Shown: positions 12,501 through 18,821, numbered from the stretch's first letter. The stretch is 64,000 nt of DNA from Candidatus Woesearchaeota archaeon (GCA_023898365.1 CP060219.1:248001-312000), one strand, 5' to 3'. Notes: generated by a model from the letters alone, not told the origin. Numbers and translations: made by a program.

Positions 12501-14598
12501 CAGTTCCTCCATCTGCTGGCTGCGAAAGTGAAAGGGTTGCGCCAGCGCCGAGAAGACCAGAAGGTGAATACGACGTTCCATCAGACCAATACACTGTAAC
12601 ATCGGTATTGTTTTCTAAAGCAACTAGGTAAAATGCGTTGCCTCCAATACCATAGAATTTTGTGTCAGGAGGGGAAACAACAAAATTGTCTCGAGATCCT
12701 TGCATATGCGTTACTAAGAAAGGAGTGGCATTTTGAGAGTTGTTAATAAGCACTGCGTTGTTTAAGTTAGTGGAAGTTTCTCCATGCGCTCCTTTGTTGA
12801 GATTAAGATTAGTTACAAATGTTGAAAAATTACCTCCGTGTCGAACCCTAACTTGTGTAGTGCCAAACGGACTTACCACATCAACGTTTCCTGCTCCTCC
12901 ACGCATACTTCCCGTCACAAACGTTCTTCTAGCAAAACTTATAGGAACTAACACATCATATTCTTCACTTGCTCCAGAAATAGGGCCTGTTGCTTTAATT
13001 GGCGAATTTGCAGATATGTTTGCCGCACCAAATTGGGCAATATCAAATTGGTCAATCGTAACACTCGTTGCGCCAACAGTGATTGTGGTGTCATTATGGA
13101 ATGCCATGATGCGAATGCCGTTTGCTGGAGCATCATCATCAACTACGTATGCTTGCGTTACTGATGCATTAGCTCGAAACACATCAGTTTCGTTTTCTAT
13201 ATTTCCTGCATTTTCATTATCAAAATACAAATAGACTGTTGCGTTTCCCCCAGCAGCAACATAGGGAACCTTTACCCAAATGGTGGTGTTTGCCTTATCG
13301 CATTCATCAAAGTTTATGAAATGAGAAAGTAAAGAATTATTCTCATCAGTAAATCGCATATCATTACAGGTGGAAGTCATTTTTCCTGCAGAGATTAGAC
13401 TTGCCGTGTCAAGAACAAATTCGAAAGGATAACTTACCAAATCAGTATTCGCATTGTCTTCTAGTAAGAATTCTTTTCTTAAAGTGAAATTGTGATCATA
13501 CCAATTATCTTCTGCGTAACCAGGGTCAGATGCGCTGAATTCTGCAGAATAAGATTTTCCAGGGGTGAGTGATTGCAATCTCGTCCAAGTTCCTAGACAT
13601 TCTCCGCGTTCAAAGTCCCATTCAACACATTTATGCAGCACAGTTCCTTTCGCAATTGCAGAAACACTACCTGACTCAATCACAGAAGATTCTGGACTTA
13701 CCCCGTAGATTCGTTCTGCGAGATGACCTGAAATAGCATAAGGATCATAGGTTGTTACCCGGACCAATGGCTTTTCAAGAATATCGCCGGTCAAGACCCG
13801 TTCTCCAGAAATGTTTTGCGTGGTAGTTCTATTATCTAAATAGGTAAGAGTAAGACTGTCAAGATATGATTGCGAAACACTAAAACGCATGGTAGTTTTA
13901 GCTTCGGTGAAGACCAACGTCTCTGATTTTCCATCGGGCAAGATCATTTCTTCAAATACATCTTGATAACTCACGTGTTTTGAAAGCACCTGGGTTATAA
14001 CATTTTGATTATGCCTATCACGTATCAAAGGCAGACGTTCAAGTTCTTCAGGAGAAAGCGGGGCAGCCTTTGCAACACGTCGTACAGAAGTTGCATCTTC
14101 ATAAGAAACTGCCACTCGCTCATCTTCACGTCGATCAATAAGTTCTCCATCTACGGTTATGAGCAAATCAATTGCGTCTATTGGAATTCGAGCACGCGCC
14201 ACAGGTACGCAAGAAGTGAGTTCTTGGCAAGGCAACGAATCTTGCACAACATCTAATTCGACAATGAAGAAGAAATCGTTGCTCTTAAACTGGACAACCC
14301 TATCTGCGTGCGTCAAATCATACGTTTCAAGTTTGTACAATTCAACAACCAAGTCTGATCCGCTTTCCCGCAGACCGTAGACAAAGGTTGGGCGATATGA
14401 TTCATCCATCTCAAACAGCTCATTAGGTAAGGAACTATTCGTTAAACTTTCATTCAATAATACACTAGTTTCGTTTATGCCTAAAGTGCTGTTTGTTTCA
14501 TTATACGTACTATGAACGACAGGCAAGAAAAGAAGAAGGAAAGCTAAAGCTACAAAAATGAGAGCCGTTGATTGGTTCTGATGTAATTGTTTGTTCAT
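3589..14598 (-). CDS. Giant 3669-residue exported surface protein with DUF2341, Ig/CARDB and lectin-like repeats
   Basis: The start is the ATG at 14598, which opens a signal peptide (MNKQLHQNQSTALIFVALAF onward); this ATG overlaps the recombinase stop as ATGA. Three DUF2341-like domains can be seen near residues 363-462, 1183-1280 and 2645-2750, recognised by WxxxxF starts and endings such as VYLYFDNE, LYYGKSD and MYYGKHN. The first two are each followed by a duplicated module of about 370 residues (near 470-845 and 1285-1650) with matching motifs: FYFGGDGT versus IFIGQSANG, and YGMKAARQ versus YGMKSHRA. Repeats ending in HxxE-x-I-x-YxAxExx (2756-3040) resemble an H-type-lectin-like module of large secreted proteins. 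Ig-like and CARDB domains fill the rest, with a CARDB-type repeat near 3390-3495. No C-terminal membrane helix is visible. It is probably an adhesin or S-layer-associated fibre; its ligand is unknown. Confidence 0.85.
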   Translation of the reverse strand: MNKQLHQNQSTALIFVALAFLLLFLPVVHSTYNETNSTLGINETSVLLNESLTNSSLPNELFEMDESYRPTFVYGLRESGSDLVVELYKLETYDLTHADRVVQFKSNDFFFIVELDVVQDSLPCQELTSCVPVARARIPIDAIDLLITVDGELIDRREDERVAVSYEDATSVRRVAKAAPLSPEELERLPLIRDRHNQNVITQVLSKHVSYQDVFEEMILPDGKSETLVFTEAKTTMRFSVSQSYLDSLTLTYLDNRTTTQNISGERVLTGDILEKPLVRVTTYDPYAISGHLAERIYGVSPESSVIESGSVSAIAKGTVLHKCVEWDFERGECLGTWTRLQSLTPGKSYSAEFSASDPGYAEDNWYDHNFTLRKEFLLEDNANTDLVSYPFEFVLDTASLISAGKMTSTCNDMRFTDENNSLLSHFINFDECDKANTTIWVKVPYVAAGGNATVYLYFDNENAGNIENETDVFRANASVTQAYVVDDDAPANGIRIMAFHNDTTITVGATSVTIDQFDIAQFGAANISANSPIKATGPISGASEEYDVLVPISFARRTFVTGSMRGGAGNVDVVSPFGTTQVRVRHGGNFSTFVTNLNLNKGAHGETSTNLNNAVLINNSQNATPFLVTHMQGSRDNFVVSPPDTKFYGIGGNAFYLVALENNTDVTVYWSDGTSYSPSGLLGAGATLSLSQPADGGTGSNGDEATAYIVASRPMAGLTQGDGDGSESTSFTSLKYLDKDFLLPFNFQYLAIATRYPSTNCYVKLADGTIKYNQTSDADPYPTPGRFYFGGDGTDNTAAPAELHCNKPVAVIYETVGAGEEEHNVYGMKAARQYVYPEPSISEVREEQFVGSLKNITLYEKGVLVPFGRSQISLTIRANMLANANFKLFLTLLDPDNESALFNTSMSRHVMNGSVYYEYTVTNTSKVGNYTALFAANYSSPFFETFNETISVFESQPPYALDKTTLNDSNPQVNATIGFNVTWNDSSGLQSYIFSWNGTIDGSWQNDSPILFTGLENESFVNKTVYTYLSGKRISFKFYAFDIYGNYNESIMGDDYVQAVADGEKPRYNALYALPTVTGYGQTVKLYANVTDNIGIGSVTATVDLPNGSSMFLPLTFESGDLWYVNFTNTWRYGNYNFSFTINDTSDNQNVTVENSFFIGANYSLTFNTTQLSYGANSDVDLTRERWVLEEYQKSIDIIVENNSLETISELVLPLTITSSDVDFSDMRGDRADMRFVQDGFVLDHYLERYNSSELLVWVKMNFSGTETITLYYGKSDAASISSFNTTFTYRSPKRIYHVVSNNIAGNMHIASLIDFNEVIVDEVPYLINKSDILVIAAYSPTTKILSTGPLAITYEQAGSGSEAVPLSFAGNLFSYLSSSARTGNDDYDFFAPFNQSTVVVRNGSWTPQDTVVVGFNSTGQSTGYDLSDEAGIVTASSKVLGHYNIGGNDFMAMLPVATEWLGVPSQRLVVGIPYNDTDVYIYYSDGTFSSANYDTGEFISLSGLGTQGAEPATRIVATKPITAHGLADGDDTEGLTFFSPEYYDTEFVLPSHFQFLAIATDEPDTTCSLYDETGTFLESGVSGSQAKPYPNYIFIGQSANGQYGDAGSRLVCDNPVVVYVEGIVSATTTGEYSIYGMKSHRAVAEVDPTITYTSPVSRDELSFANSGETNTSSYLRWYVEHYEVGSWSFAQQLGLTSLYSLSVGESADVFSTYPTFNTAAYDDGLYRIVASPTDAASYPLSNASSQPFIFSREFSIDTQPPTFINNTANASSLYVGQQLAVEQYWIDVDGIGNFTMFWNVSGSLIVGDATSFSESAIIASKNVSTHLVAEATVPLSAEAKNITYFFNVADAAGNTNSSPESYLYVFDETPPTFGVPSVIHDPANRTQNVSLSIPVVDNGEVQTVFANVSEHGGNSSLVPFSYNVSTDTYVGWFITYASGEHNITFNATDRDGNSNATMTTMTTYGLANVSINNLPLERHNYSDAIVINCSVLDRHTAAGIQGYAVQFFLNGSLQGSNNTDAWGYAFYSVDTTGFDKGTYILGCAIGDNVSLYYLGHQKQSNVSTILDVPELAIINVATTHVNNEFETGDNLTINVTLQNVGNSSAFSAQTEVSILGAEWYLGQNISFGTIDKDITIANTSISRKIPTTASRGTYALSAVTTWQGGGSPPVSDVSSLMTLHRLADNTSSELSVEKIIINESVNYSFTVLNPWSNSITGLNLTIVCSPLINCTCQNVTGANPQTCTYPVLGSGSNATFMFNISSNASTTAGDYDVNITLRYLNPAGTFQTKYYLAPQTVQIREPTKLRVRIDDSQTTLIRGTTTNISGFVNNTGLVDDTNVWLGYVLPAGLVNDSGPTNLTGINLVSHAISWNNLSVLVESSSSLGQKEVSLYAKGDVNAVDWETLDVNVFAQPSIAYVKANSSQLARNVTTKLSAFLRLDNGTPITNAPIKFRIGGQLLGTKKTNATGIAELTVRVPYNHSLGATSVNASYAGNASRYYVGTSSQNSSHILTDAIKVEVKQVPSHVGFGSPLIATLALHSPVFINNVTMEVTRSDATAYNVSMTRIANFGSYVGNTYVKTFVAAPDQNWVRGAGSVKFYMQNTKGLKNETSMQVLVVDANLSLAVNLSQASYVPGELLVFNDPWILDNFSRRKLFTITNNDVFDYDGFGANITVNTQALIANNKLRADCLDVRFAHKGSENKLMPYRLVSGCNTTTTLFRVKVPHVGAGENASLYMYYGKHNASNTSQLAADPLIVVGSTTITSSWKSVSLPNTFTNPVVIAQPPNEAVLGDSGTTRIKEVDADSFSVYFQEEPGADGIHLQPENITYLVIEKGVHWLPSGERVIAGLFNTSEQCVGGGTCTYETITYPVAFAGTPSVIPMVQTENNAEFVFTGQTSITATTTDLSIGLSALTAGSHGQETIGYLAGTQHAGTMNSKLFEFDTTANSVLGHDDARYTWTFPTVFGQPPLFVGALSTRDGADGGWLRTESMTATTVDLHVDEDTVADAEQGHIDEEITYFAIEQAGVYALESYVQNQPTIVWGQEEAQPNIIFNNGSTNTSARIKISLWKNASGVWTHFTTLVSPDTTYDFVIDQNKRLSDIFASYNTSSLSSGSYRFNVTLTDELGTALLYTNNSPMVFVASFVITPDPVNITLISPQANIITNNWVNFTFNATSAGDIENCSLLINSSLVMQNSSTINESLTNYFFYYLPTGTYNWSVQCADSYGAENFDPGRTIIITDIVGNVSYINTSVQNVSLTVNGSVVNNSADYNGSLEIVVYQDAQKIASFDYNFSSVPFNFSRITLVTGDRGERAISIPGQTNIRLFIPVNDSQCNLQVCSGAFSVDACAPEELTYAYGMPVGGLCTAIVNGTSARDDPDNSDVGLTEELIITNTSFTKEGDNVSLQATIVNYGNTYFENLSVYFGDTTNNRDFQTVIIENLTVGTNQTINISFSAFVGDSNVVVYPDQPNEFAEYNESNNKVYKLVPGSMWLSAYGNISTILSIGGVRNWSVNWVEGLVLATTGGKTFDFSNLYPLTQKNDTSPSSNDFGNADNHFNSSEYAESVHQLFTRGTGTPIALRNMQLGARTLTNVPIINSTNTSASFVTGILWEYDGGNAEYDGSQQLVFATPINSSTVGQYGTYDFEMRLPAPLRSGVDEIDIYVEVAEYG

Positions 14599-15479
14599 TG
14601 TTCTTGCTTTGCTAACCACACATTCGTGTACGTATATTTGTTGAAATGTTTAACCGGCATTGTTAAGCCACCTAAATAATAATGTGAAATACGAAGCGTG
14701 TGTGAAGAAAGGTGTGCTGATTTGAGAAGTTGCTGAGCGCGACGTAACGTCAGCGGTTTATTACTTTTTCCAAAAAGATAGGATTCTGATGGAGAGGAGG
14801 CATATGCAGAAAGCAAGGAACTAAAAACCAAACGATGTTGTTTTGCAAGGGTGCGAAGATCTTGAACAGTAAATTCGAGGACAGTTGAGAGATGTTTGCC
14901 AGAATAAAAAACGCAAAGAGCAAGAAGCTTTACCTCAAAACGCGCACCAACTAATTTTTCTTCAAGCTGATCAACAGTATAATGCTGTTTATAGGTCAGC
15001 GACCGTATGCCAAGCTGCTGGCGAGCACGATTAAAATCTTTTTTTGAAAGAAGAGCACACAATACATGATTGCGAATCATACGAGGCGTAAGTTTAATTC
15101 CAGAAGCTGTTGACGTAAGAGAAAAGAGTTGTTCTACTCTTCGAGAAGAAAGAGGGGAAGGTTTTTTTGAACAAAGATATCCTTCTGTTGCTCGTATGCG
15201 TTTTGCAAGGGATGTGGACAAAGGAATAGTGCGAGAAATTTTATCCTTGGTGTGCTCTTTTTTAACAAGAAAAAAAAACGAATCATCTCGTTCAATAACC
15301 TCCTGAGAAGTAACGTGAACCAACTCATTGACAGTAAGCCCCGTATGAAGAAGAATATCAAAGAGTAGGCGAAATTGAGGAGGAAAGTGTTCTGAGAAAG
15401 TTTGCAAGGTAGTTTTGTCTAAAAATGGAGAACTCTGCTGTATCGATTGCCGACTCACTTTACCCCGCACACCATCCAT
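14595..15479 (-). CDS. Divergent two-part tyrosine-recombinase-like protein
   Basis: The protein has 294 residues. Residues 35-170 look like a Xer-type catalytic domain: TGLTVNEL (46-53) matches TGLRxSEL, a KDKISRTIPL hairpin follows, then TPRMIRN (131-137) in the place of the HxLRH motif, LGIRSLTYKQHY (156-167) and a possible nucleophile Y167. The first catalytic Arg is Thr and the His of HxxR is Arg. Residues 183-285 look like a second, partial copy: VFYSGKHLSTVLEF, then YLFGKSNKPLTLRRAQQLLK, then HTLRISH (260-266), which restores a HxLRxxH motif. No N-terminal core-binding domain is present. Each half keeps only part of the catalytic set, so the protein may be a DNA-binding regulator or a composite enzyme. 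Its stop overlaps the giant-gene start (ATGA), and three repeats lie directly upstream. Confidence 0.7.
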   Translation of the reverse strand: MDGVRGKVSRQSIQQSSPFLDKTTLQTFSEHFPPQFRLLFDILLHTGLTVNELVHVTSQEVIERDDSFFFLVKKEHTKDKISRTIPLSTSLAKRIRATEGYLCSKKPSPLSSRRVEQLFSLTSTASGIKLTPRMIRNHVLCALLSKKDFNRARQQLGIRSLTYKQHYTVDQLEEKLVGARFEVKLLALCVFYSGKHLSTVLEFTVQDLRTLAKQHRLVFSSLLSAYASSPSESYLFGKSNKPLTLRRAQQLLKSAHLSSHTLRISHYYLGGLTMPVKHFNKYTYTNVWLAKQEQ

Positions 15480-15484
15480 TAATA

Positions 15485-15511
15485 ATTTCGTATTTATAAA
15501 AATAACGAAAT
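15485..15511. repeat. 27-bp palindromic repeat, copy 1
   Basis: The repeat has inverted arms ATTTCGT and ACGAAAT around an AT-rich centre that contains a TATA-like tract. It begins 6 bases upstream of the recombinase start codon. Identical copies or near copies occur at 15550 and 15615, so the start-to-start distance is exactly 65 bp both times. Confidence 0.9.
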
Positions 15512-15549
15512 AAGGTCTTTATAGGACAACAACAACTAGTTGAACTAAT

Positions 15550-15576
15550 ATTTCGTATTTATAAAAATAACGAAAT
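15550..15576. repeat. 27-bp palindromic repeat, copy 2
   Basis: It is identical to copy 1 over all 27 bases. It is separated from its neighbours by unrelated 38-bp stretches on each side. Confidence 0.9.
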
Positions 15577-15614
15577 TTGCTCTCTCAACACCATGAAGGA
15601 AAACAAAATAGAAT

Positions 15615-15641
15615 ATTTCGCATTTATAAAAATAACGAAAT
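15615..15641. repeat. 27-bp palindromic repeat, copy 3 (one base change)
   Basis: It matches copies 1 and 2 except for one T-to-C change just after the left arm TTTCG. It is the copy furthest from the recombinase gene and lies about 70 bp before tRNA-Trp. Confidence 0.9.
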
Positions 15642-15676
15642 AAGTCTTTCTGCAAACAATTCAAAGAATAAGAAAA

Positions 15677-15688
15677 CTTATTTAAACT
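15677..15688 (+). promoter_or_regulatory. TATA box of tRNA-Trp
   Basis: The tract CTTATTTAAACT is centred about 31 bases before the first acceptor-stem base of tRNA-Trp. This is the expected archaeal TATA-to-start spacing. Confidence 0.5.
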
Positions 15689-15712
15689 CCCCAAAAAACC
15701 TCCCCTTGCCGT

Positions 15713-15837
15713 GGGGGCGTAGTATAACCTGGCTAGAATGGCTGGCTCCAGTACTGGAGCGATGAGGGCTCTGCCCGATGATTATCCTCTAGCGAAGTAA
15801 CCAGCAGATCTGGGTTCGAATCCCAGCGTCCCCACCA
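15713..15837 (+). tRNA. tRNA-Trp(CCA) with a 37/38 intron and encoded CCA
   Basis: The acceptor strand GGGGGCG (15713-15719) pairs with CGTCCCC (15827-15833), followed by discriminator A and an encoded CCA. The T arm is CTGGG-TTCGAAT-CCCAG. The anticodon stem GCTGG (15741-15745) pairs with CCAGC (15801-15805), and the anticodon CCA is at 15748-15750. A 48-base intron (about 15752-15799) follows G37. The junctions can fold into a relaxed bulge-helix-bulge: AG|T and TA|A bulges flank a four-pair helix with one mismatch, and CTGGAG/CTCTAG forms the intron helix. The splicing endonuclease encoded at 29985-30569 would remove it. The D arm pairs weakly. A T-rich tract follows the gene and may terminate it. 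Confidence 0.9.
15752..15799 (+). other. Intron of pre-tRNA-Trp
   Basis: The boundaries are inferred from the bulge-helix-bulge fold and from restoring a seven-base anticodon loop (CTCCAGA). The intron contains GATGA twice (15761 and 15777), weakly recalling the box C/D guide embedded in the tRNA-Trp intron of many euryarchaea, but clear box D motifs are missing. Confidence 0.65.
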
Positions 15838-15853
15838 TTTTTCTAAAAAAAAC

Positions 15854-15861
15854 TTTATAAA
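15854..15861 (+). promoter_or_regulatory. TATA box of the small acidic protein gene
   Basis: TTTATAAA is centred 26.5 bases before the ATG at 15884, which suggests a leaderless transcript. Confidence 0.55.
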
Positions 15862-15883
15862 GCAACTCGTATTTAATGTCCTT

Positions 15884-16384
15884 ATGGTGCCTAGTGACTT
15901 TAATAAGGAGCTTGACAGTTACCTCTCATCAAGGCGTGCGGTGTACGGGCTCGGGCTCGAATACAAAAAGAAACAGCACACAAAAAGCGAAAAGCCCTTG
16001 TGGAGACAACTTTTTTCACGAACATACACAAGAAATGATCACCTATCCTATCAACCCGTCGCGGAAGATGTCAAAATGATGGAAGACGAACTTGAAGAAC
16101 TTGAAACAGTCGAAGAAGAAATAGAAGAAGTTAGAGAAAATATTATATCGAGATTCTTAAGACGTCTGCGACAGGAAAAAGAACCTGTGGAAGATGAACT
16201 TCTAGAAGTCGGAGAATCAAAACCGTTTCTTGACAGCGAAGTGATTTCCGTAGTAAAAATTCTTAATAGACAACTTGAAAAACTTCCACCAAAAGAAATG
16301 AGAGAGTTCAAGACATCATCAGACTTTCTCACCTACAAACAATTTCTTGAGAAGTACGAGTTAATTAAAAGAAAGCAAGAATAA
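15884..16384 (+). CDS. Small acidic coiled-coil protein of unknown function
   Basis: This is a 166-residue soluble protein with no signal peptide or membrane segment. Residues 65-95 are a strongly acidic helical stretch (EDELEELETVEEEIEEV) followed by a basic patch (RFLRRLRQEK). The C-terminal 50 residues (from EVISVVKILNRQLEKLPPKE) look like a compact helical domain ending in a Lys-rich tail. I do not recognise the family. A TATA box centred 26.5 bases upstream supports the ATG at 15884 and a leaderless mRNA. The gene stands alone on the plus strand between tRNA-Trp and a convergent membrane-protein gene, so the context gives no functional clue. Confidence 0.7.
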   Translation: MVPSDFNKELDSYLSSRRAVYGLGLEYKKKQHTKSEKPLWRQLFSRTYTRNDHLSYQPVAEDVKMMEDELEELETVEEEIEEVRENIISRFLRRLRQEKEPVEDELLEVGESKPFLDSEVISVVKILNRQLEKLPPKEMREFKTSSDFLTYKQFLEKYELIKRKQE

Positions 16385-16436
16385 ATTTCAAAAGGAAATG
16401 TTCTTGAATTCAGAAAAGGTAGTTCGAGAAATACAC

Positions 16437-18731
16437 TTATCTTGTTCTTCTCTTAATTAAAAAGAACACGAGAATCAAGAAAATAAATAAGAGTGCCAAA
16501 TTAATCAAAACACAAAACCAGATGAAAAAATTTCTTACTGTAAGAGGCGTTCTCTCAAAGACGCGAACATCAATAGGTGGAGAAACAGCTGAGGCATCAT
16601 ACGGATCTACAGCAAGCACGAAGAATCGCAGTGAAGAGTCACCTCCAACTAAAGGAGTAATGGAAAGTGCGTCGCCTTCAATAGAAACAGGAGCAGATCC
16701 ATTAAGCCACATGACTTGATAGGTTAATTCTTCCATGTCAGGATCTGAAAAAAACTCATTTAAAGAAAATGTTAACGAATCTCCTGCATACATCTCGTAG
16801 TCTAACAACACATCATCATGGACGAAAACAGGATTGTTAGGGAAAAATCCTTGCGTTTGCCAAGCAAACAAAGCAACAAGCACAAAAAAGGCAGCGAGAA
16901 ATAACCCTATGTAAAACAATCGATGAGCCCTGATACTTTTTCTCTTTTTAGGCGAAAGCTTTTTTTCCTCTTCGGTCAATTTCTTTCTTGCAGGACTCTT
17001 TACAAAAAGCAAGAGGACAACAGCCAAACCAATAAGAACAAGCAGTAAAGCTGTCCATACATGACAAGGATTCTGCTTAAAATATTGCGTGACCATTTCG
17101 CTTGGCGTTTTATCATACTGATAAATCGTTAAAGGAAACGATTGAGCAATTCCTTCTTGAGTTGTTATGTGCAACATCACATCGTAGCGTTTGCGCACAT
17201 CATCAGAAACATGTGTGAACACTTCAACATATGCCGTAGATGAAAGATTTGTGACGTGAAGAGAGTTTGCAATAAAGTATGATGCGCCATCTCCTTCAAT
17301 CGAAACATTGTATTCTCCTGTACGAAGACCAAGAGGTTGAAGCGGAATAAAAAATGAGGTATCTGCATAACGAACTCGTTGCACGGAGTTAACAAGATAA
17401 AGTTGGTAGCAATCTTCAAGAGAATGAGCAGTGACAGGAACATCGATCTCTTTTGATTCTCGTTCAGTTGAAATTGTTATTTTTTGATCGTCAAGAGCTT
17501 CAAGAACAATAAGATCCTGCCTCATTTCTCCTGGAAAAAGAGAAAATTCGTTTTCCTCGAAAAACACCGTATCGCTTGAGAGCGTAAACAATTGCACATC
17601 ATGACCTGAATTTGTTACCTGTAAACCAACTTCTTCAATTTCGCCTTGACATAAGTCAACTGGTTGAAGAGGGGCGACTGAAAAATCATAACAACGCGTT
17701 ATATCAAGAGAAAAATGTTCTTGCTTGTCAAGACCTGCTGTTTTCGCAGCAACGATGATCGTGACATTGCCAGACGCCCCATTGTTTGCTCGAACAAATA
17801 ATGGTTGAGAAGCATAAGCTAAAACATCAACAGAAGACGCCATGTCTCGAACAGAACCATCTTCAGCATAATACACCAGTTGCACATCATCCCTATCTGT
17901 TGACACGCGATATTCGGTTGAAAAATCAGCGCTGGAATCAATCGAAAACTCATAATCTTCTTCTAAACAAAGAACATTATCATTAGATCGTTCGAGATCG
18001 AACGTGTAACCTGGCCGCACAATAACGCCTTCTTCAAGCGTTGCGTACAAATCACTCTTTAACGCGTGAACGTCTACGCCAAGCGTAGCATTATCAGGAA
18101 GATCTAAACAAGAATAATTGAGAGATAAGAACGTTGAGAACGTTTCTCGAGGTTTAAGAGTGATCAATTCTTCTTCAATCACAAAAGGAAGCGTGCCACG
18201 TGAAGAAACCTCATACTGTTCTGTAAAATCAGAAGGATTTTGCACAGAAAATTCTACATATTCTTCATCACCACACGTAATTCTGTCCGGCAAGTTAAGT
18301 GCTGTGACAAGCGACTGACATTCAGTAAAGGATATTGAAAGGATTTCCTGCTCAACAATACTTCCTGAAAAGAGTACTTGTAACGGAATGGTCATGACGC
18401 CTTCACTAACAGCACATTGTGGATGAAAGACAACAGCCACTTCTTGTGATTGACCAGGTGCAAGCGTCGTTCGTGCAGGAAACACCGTAACATATTCTGA
18501 TCCCGATGTAAGCGTGTACGTTGCTGCCTGAAACAACTGGTTCGTAATAGTTCCCCGAATCACCCTCTCAGAACAAGTACATAGCGAATAGGCATTGCCA
18601 GCAGGAAATGATAATTCTGCAAACTTTGGCGTAATATCCTCAACATCAAACGCGGCAGTTGCAAAACATGCAGATAAAAGAATAAGGCACAGCAGCAATA
18701 AAGATTTTGTCATGGAAGTAGGCATCATCAT
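16437..18731 (-). CDS. Exported multi-domain membrane protein with Ig-like repeats and three membrane helices
   Basis: This is a 764-residue protein of unknown function. It begins with a signal sequence whose hydrophobic core ends LLLLCLILLSACFA; the LSAC could be a lipobox. The start could also be the ATG at 18713 (MTKSLLLL). About five Ig-like beta domains fill residues 30-540, with regularly spaced Cys (YSLCTCSE, CGDEEYVEF, LCLEEDYEF, LCQGEIEEV). Helices at about 560 (ALLLVLIGLAVVLLLFV) and 605 (YIGLFLAAFFVLVALFA) enclose a Lys-rich cytosolic loop. A cadherin-like domain (residues 630-725) follows outside, and a last helix (FFIWFCVLINLALLFIFLIL) ends at KRRTR. It probably links the surface layer to the membrane. 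It is the last of four consecutive minus-strand surface genes. Confidence 0.7.
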   Translation of the reverse strand: MMMPTSMTKSLLLLCLILLSACFATAAFDVEDITPKFAELSFPAGNAYSLCTCSERVIRGTITNQLFQAATYTLTSGSEYVTVFPARTTLAPGQSQEVAVVFHPQCAVSEGVMTIPLQVLFSGSIVEQEILSISFTECQSLVTALNLPDRITCGDEEYVEFSVQNPSDFTEQYEVSSRGTLPFVIEEELITLKPRETFSTFLSLNYSCLDLPDNATLGVDVHALKSDLYATLEEGVIVRPGYTFDLERSNDNVLCLEEDYEFSIDSSADFSTEYRVSTDRDDVQLVYYAEDGSVRDMASSVDVLAYASQPLFVRANNGASGNVTIIVAAKTAGLDKQEHFSLDITRCYDFSVAPLQPVDLCQGEIEEVGLQVTNSGHDVQLFTLSSDTVFFEENEFSLFPGEMRQDLIVLEALDDQKITISTERESKEIDVPVTAHSLEDCYQLYLVNSVQRVRYADTSFFIPLQPLGLRTGEYNVSIEGDGASYFIANSLHVTNLSSTAYVEVFTHVSDDVRKRYDVMLHITTQEGIAQSFPLTIYQYDKTPSEMVTQYFKQNPCHVWTALLLVLIGLAVVLLLFVKSPARKKLTEEEKKLSPKKRKSIRAHRLFYIGLFLAAFFVLVALFAWQTQGFFPNNPVFVHDDVLLDYEMYAGDSLTFSLNEFFSDPDMEELTYQVMWLNGSAPVSIEGDALSITPLVGGDSSLRFFVLAVDPYDASAVSPPIDVRVFERTPLTVRNFFIWFCVLINLALLFIFLILVFFLIKRRTR

Positions 18732-18821
18732 TTTTCTTCACATCAAAATTGAAACGCTGCTGAACAAAATACATTCAAGAGCAAAAAAATAAAGAAAAAA
18801 AAATAAAAAAAAGTCAAAGAC

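Noticed and set aside
3700..14400. Numerous plus-strand open frames opposite the giant gene
   Set aside because: They lack promoters and ribosome sites and show no recognisable domains. They follow from the codon bias of the long minus-strand gene.
15485..15641. Calling the three repeats a CRISPR array
   Set aside because: Only three copies, no cas genes in the window, an AT-rich repeat core with a TATA tract, and direct contact with a recombinase start. Repeat and spacer lengths (27 and 38 bp) would fit, so it is kept only as an alternative.
15752..15799. A functional box C/D guide RNA inside the tRNA-Trp intron
   Set aside because: Two GATGA elements exist, but no convincing CTGA boxes or guide complementarity to the tRNA could be found.
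15885..16300. Mobile-element boundaries around tRNA-Trp (integration site for the recombinase)
   Set aside because: No second copy of the tRNA 3' end was found in the window, so there is no attL/attR pair.
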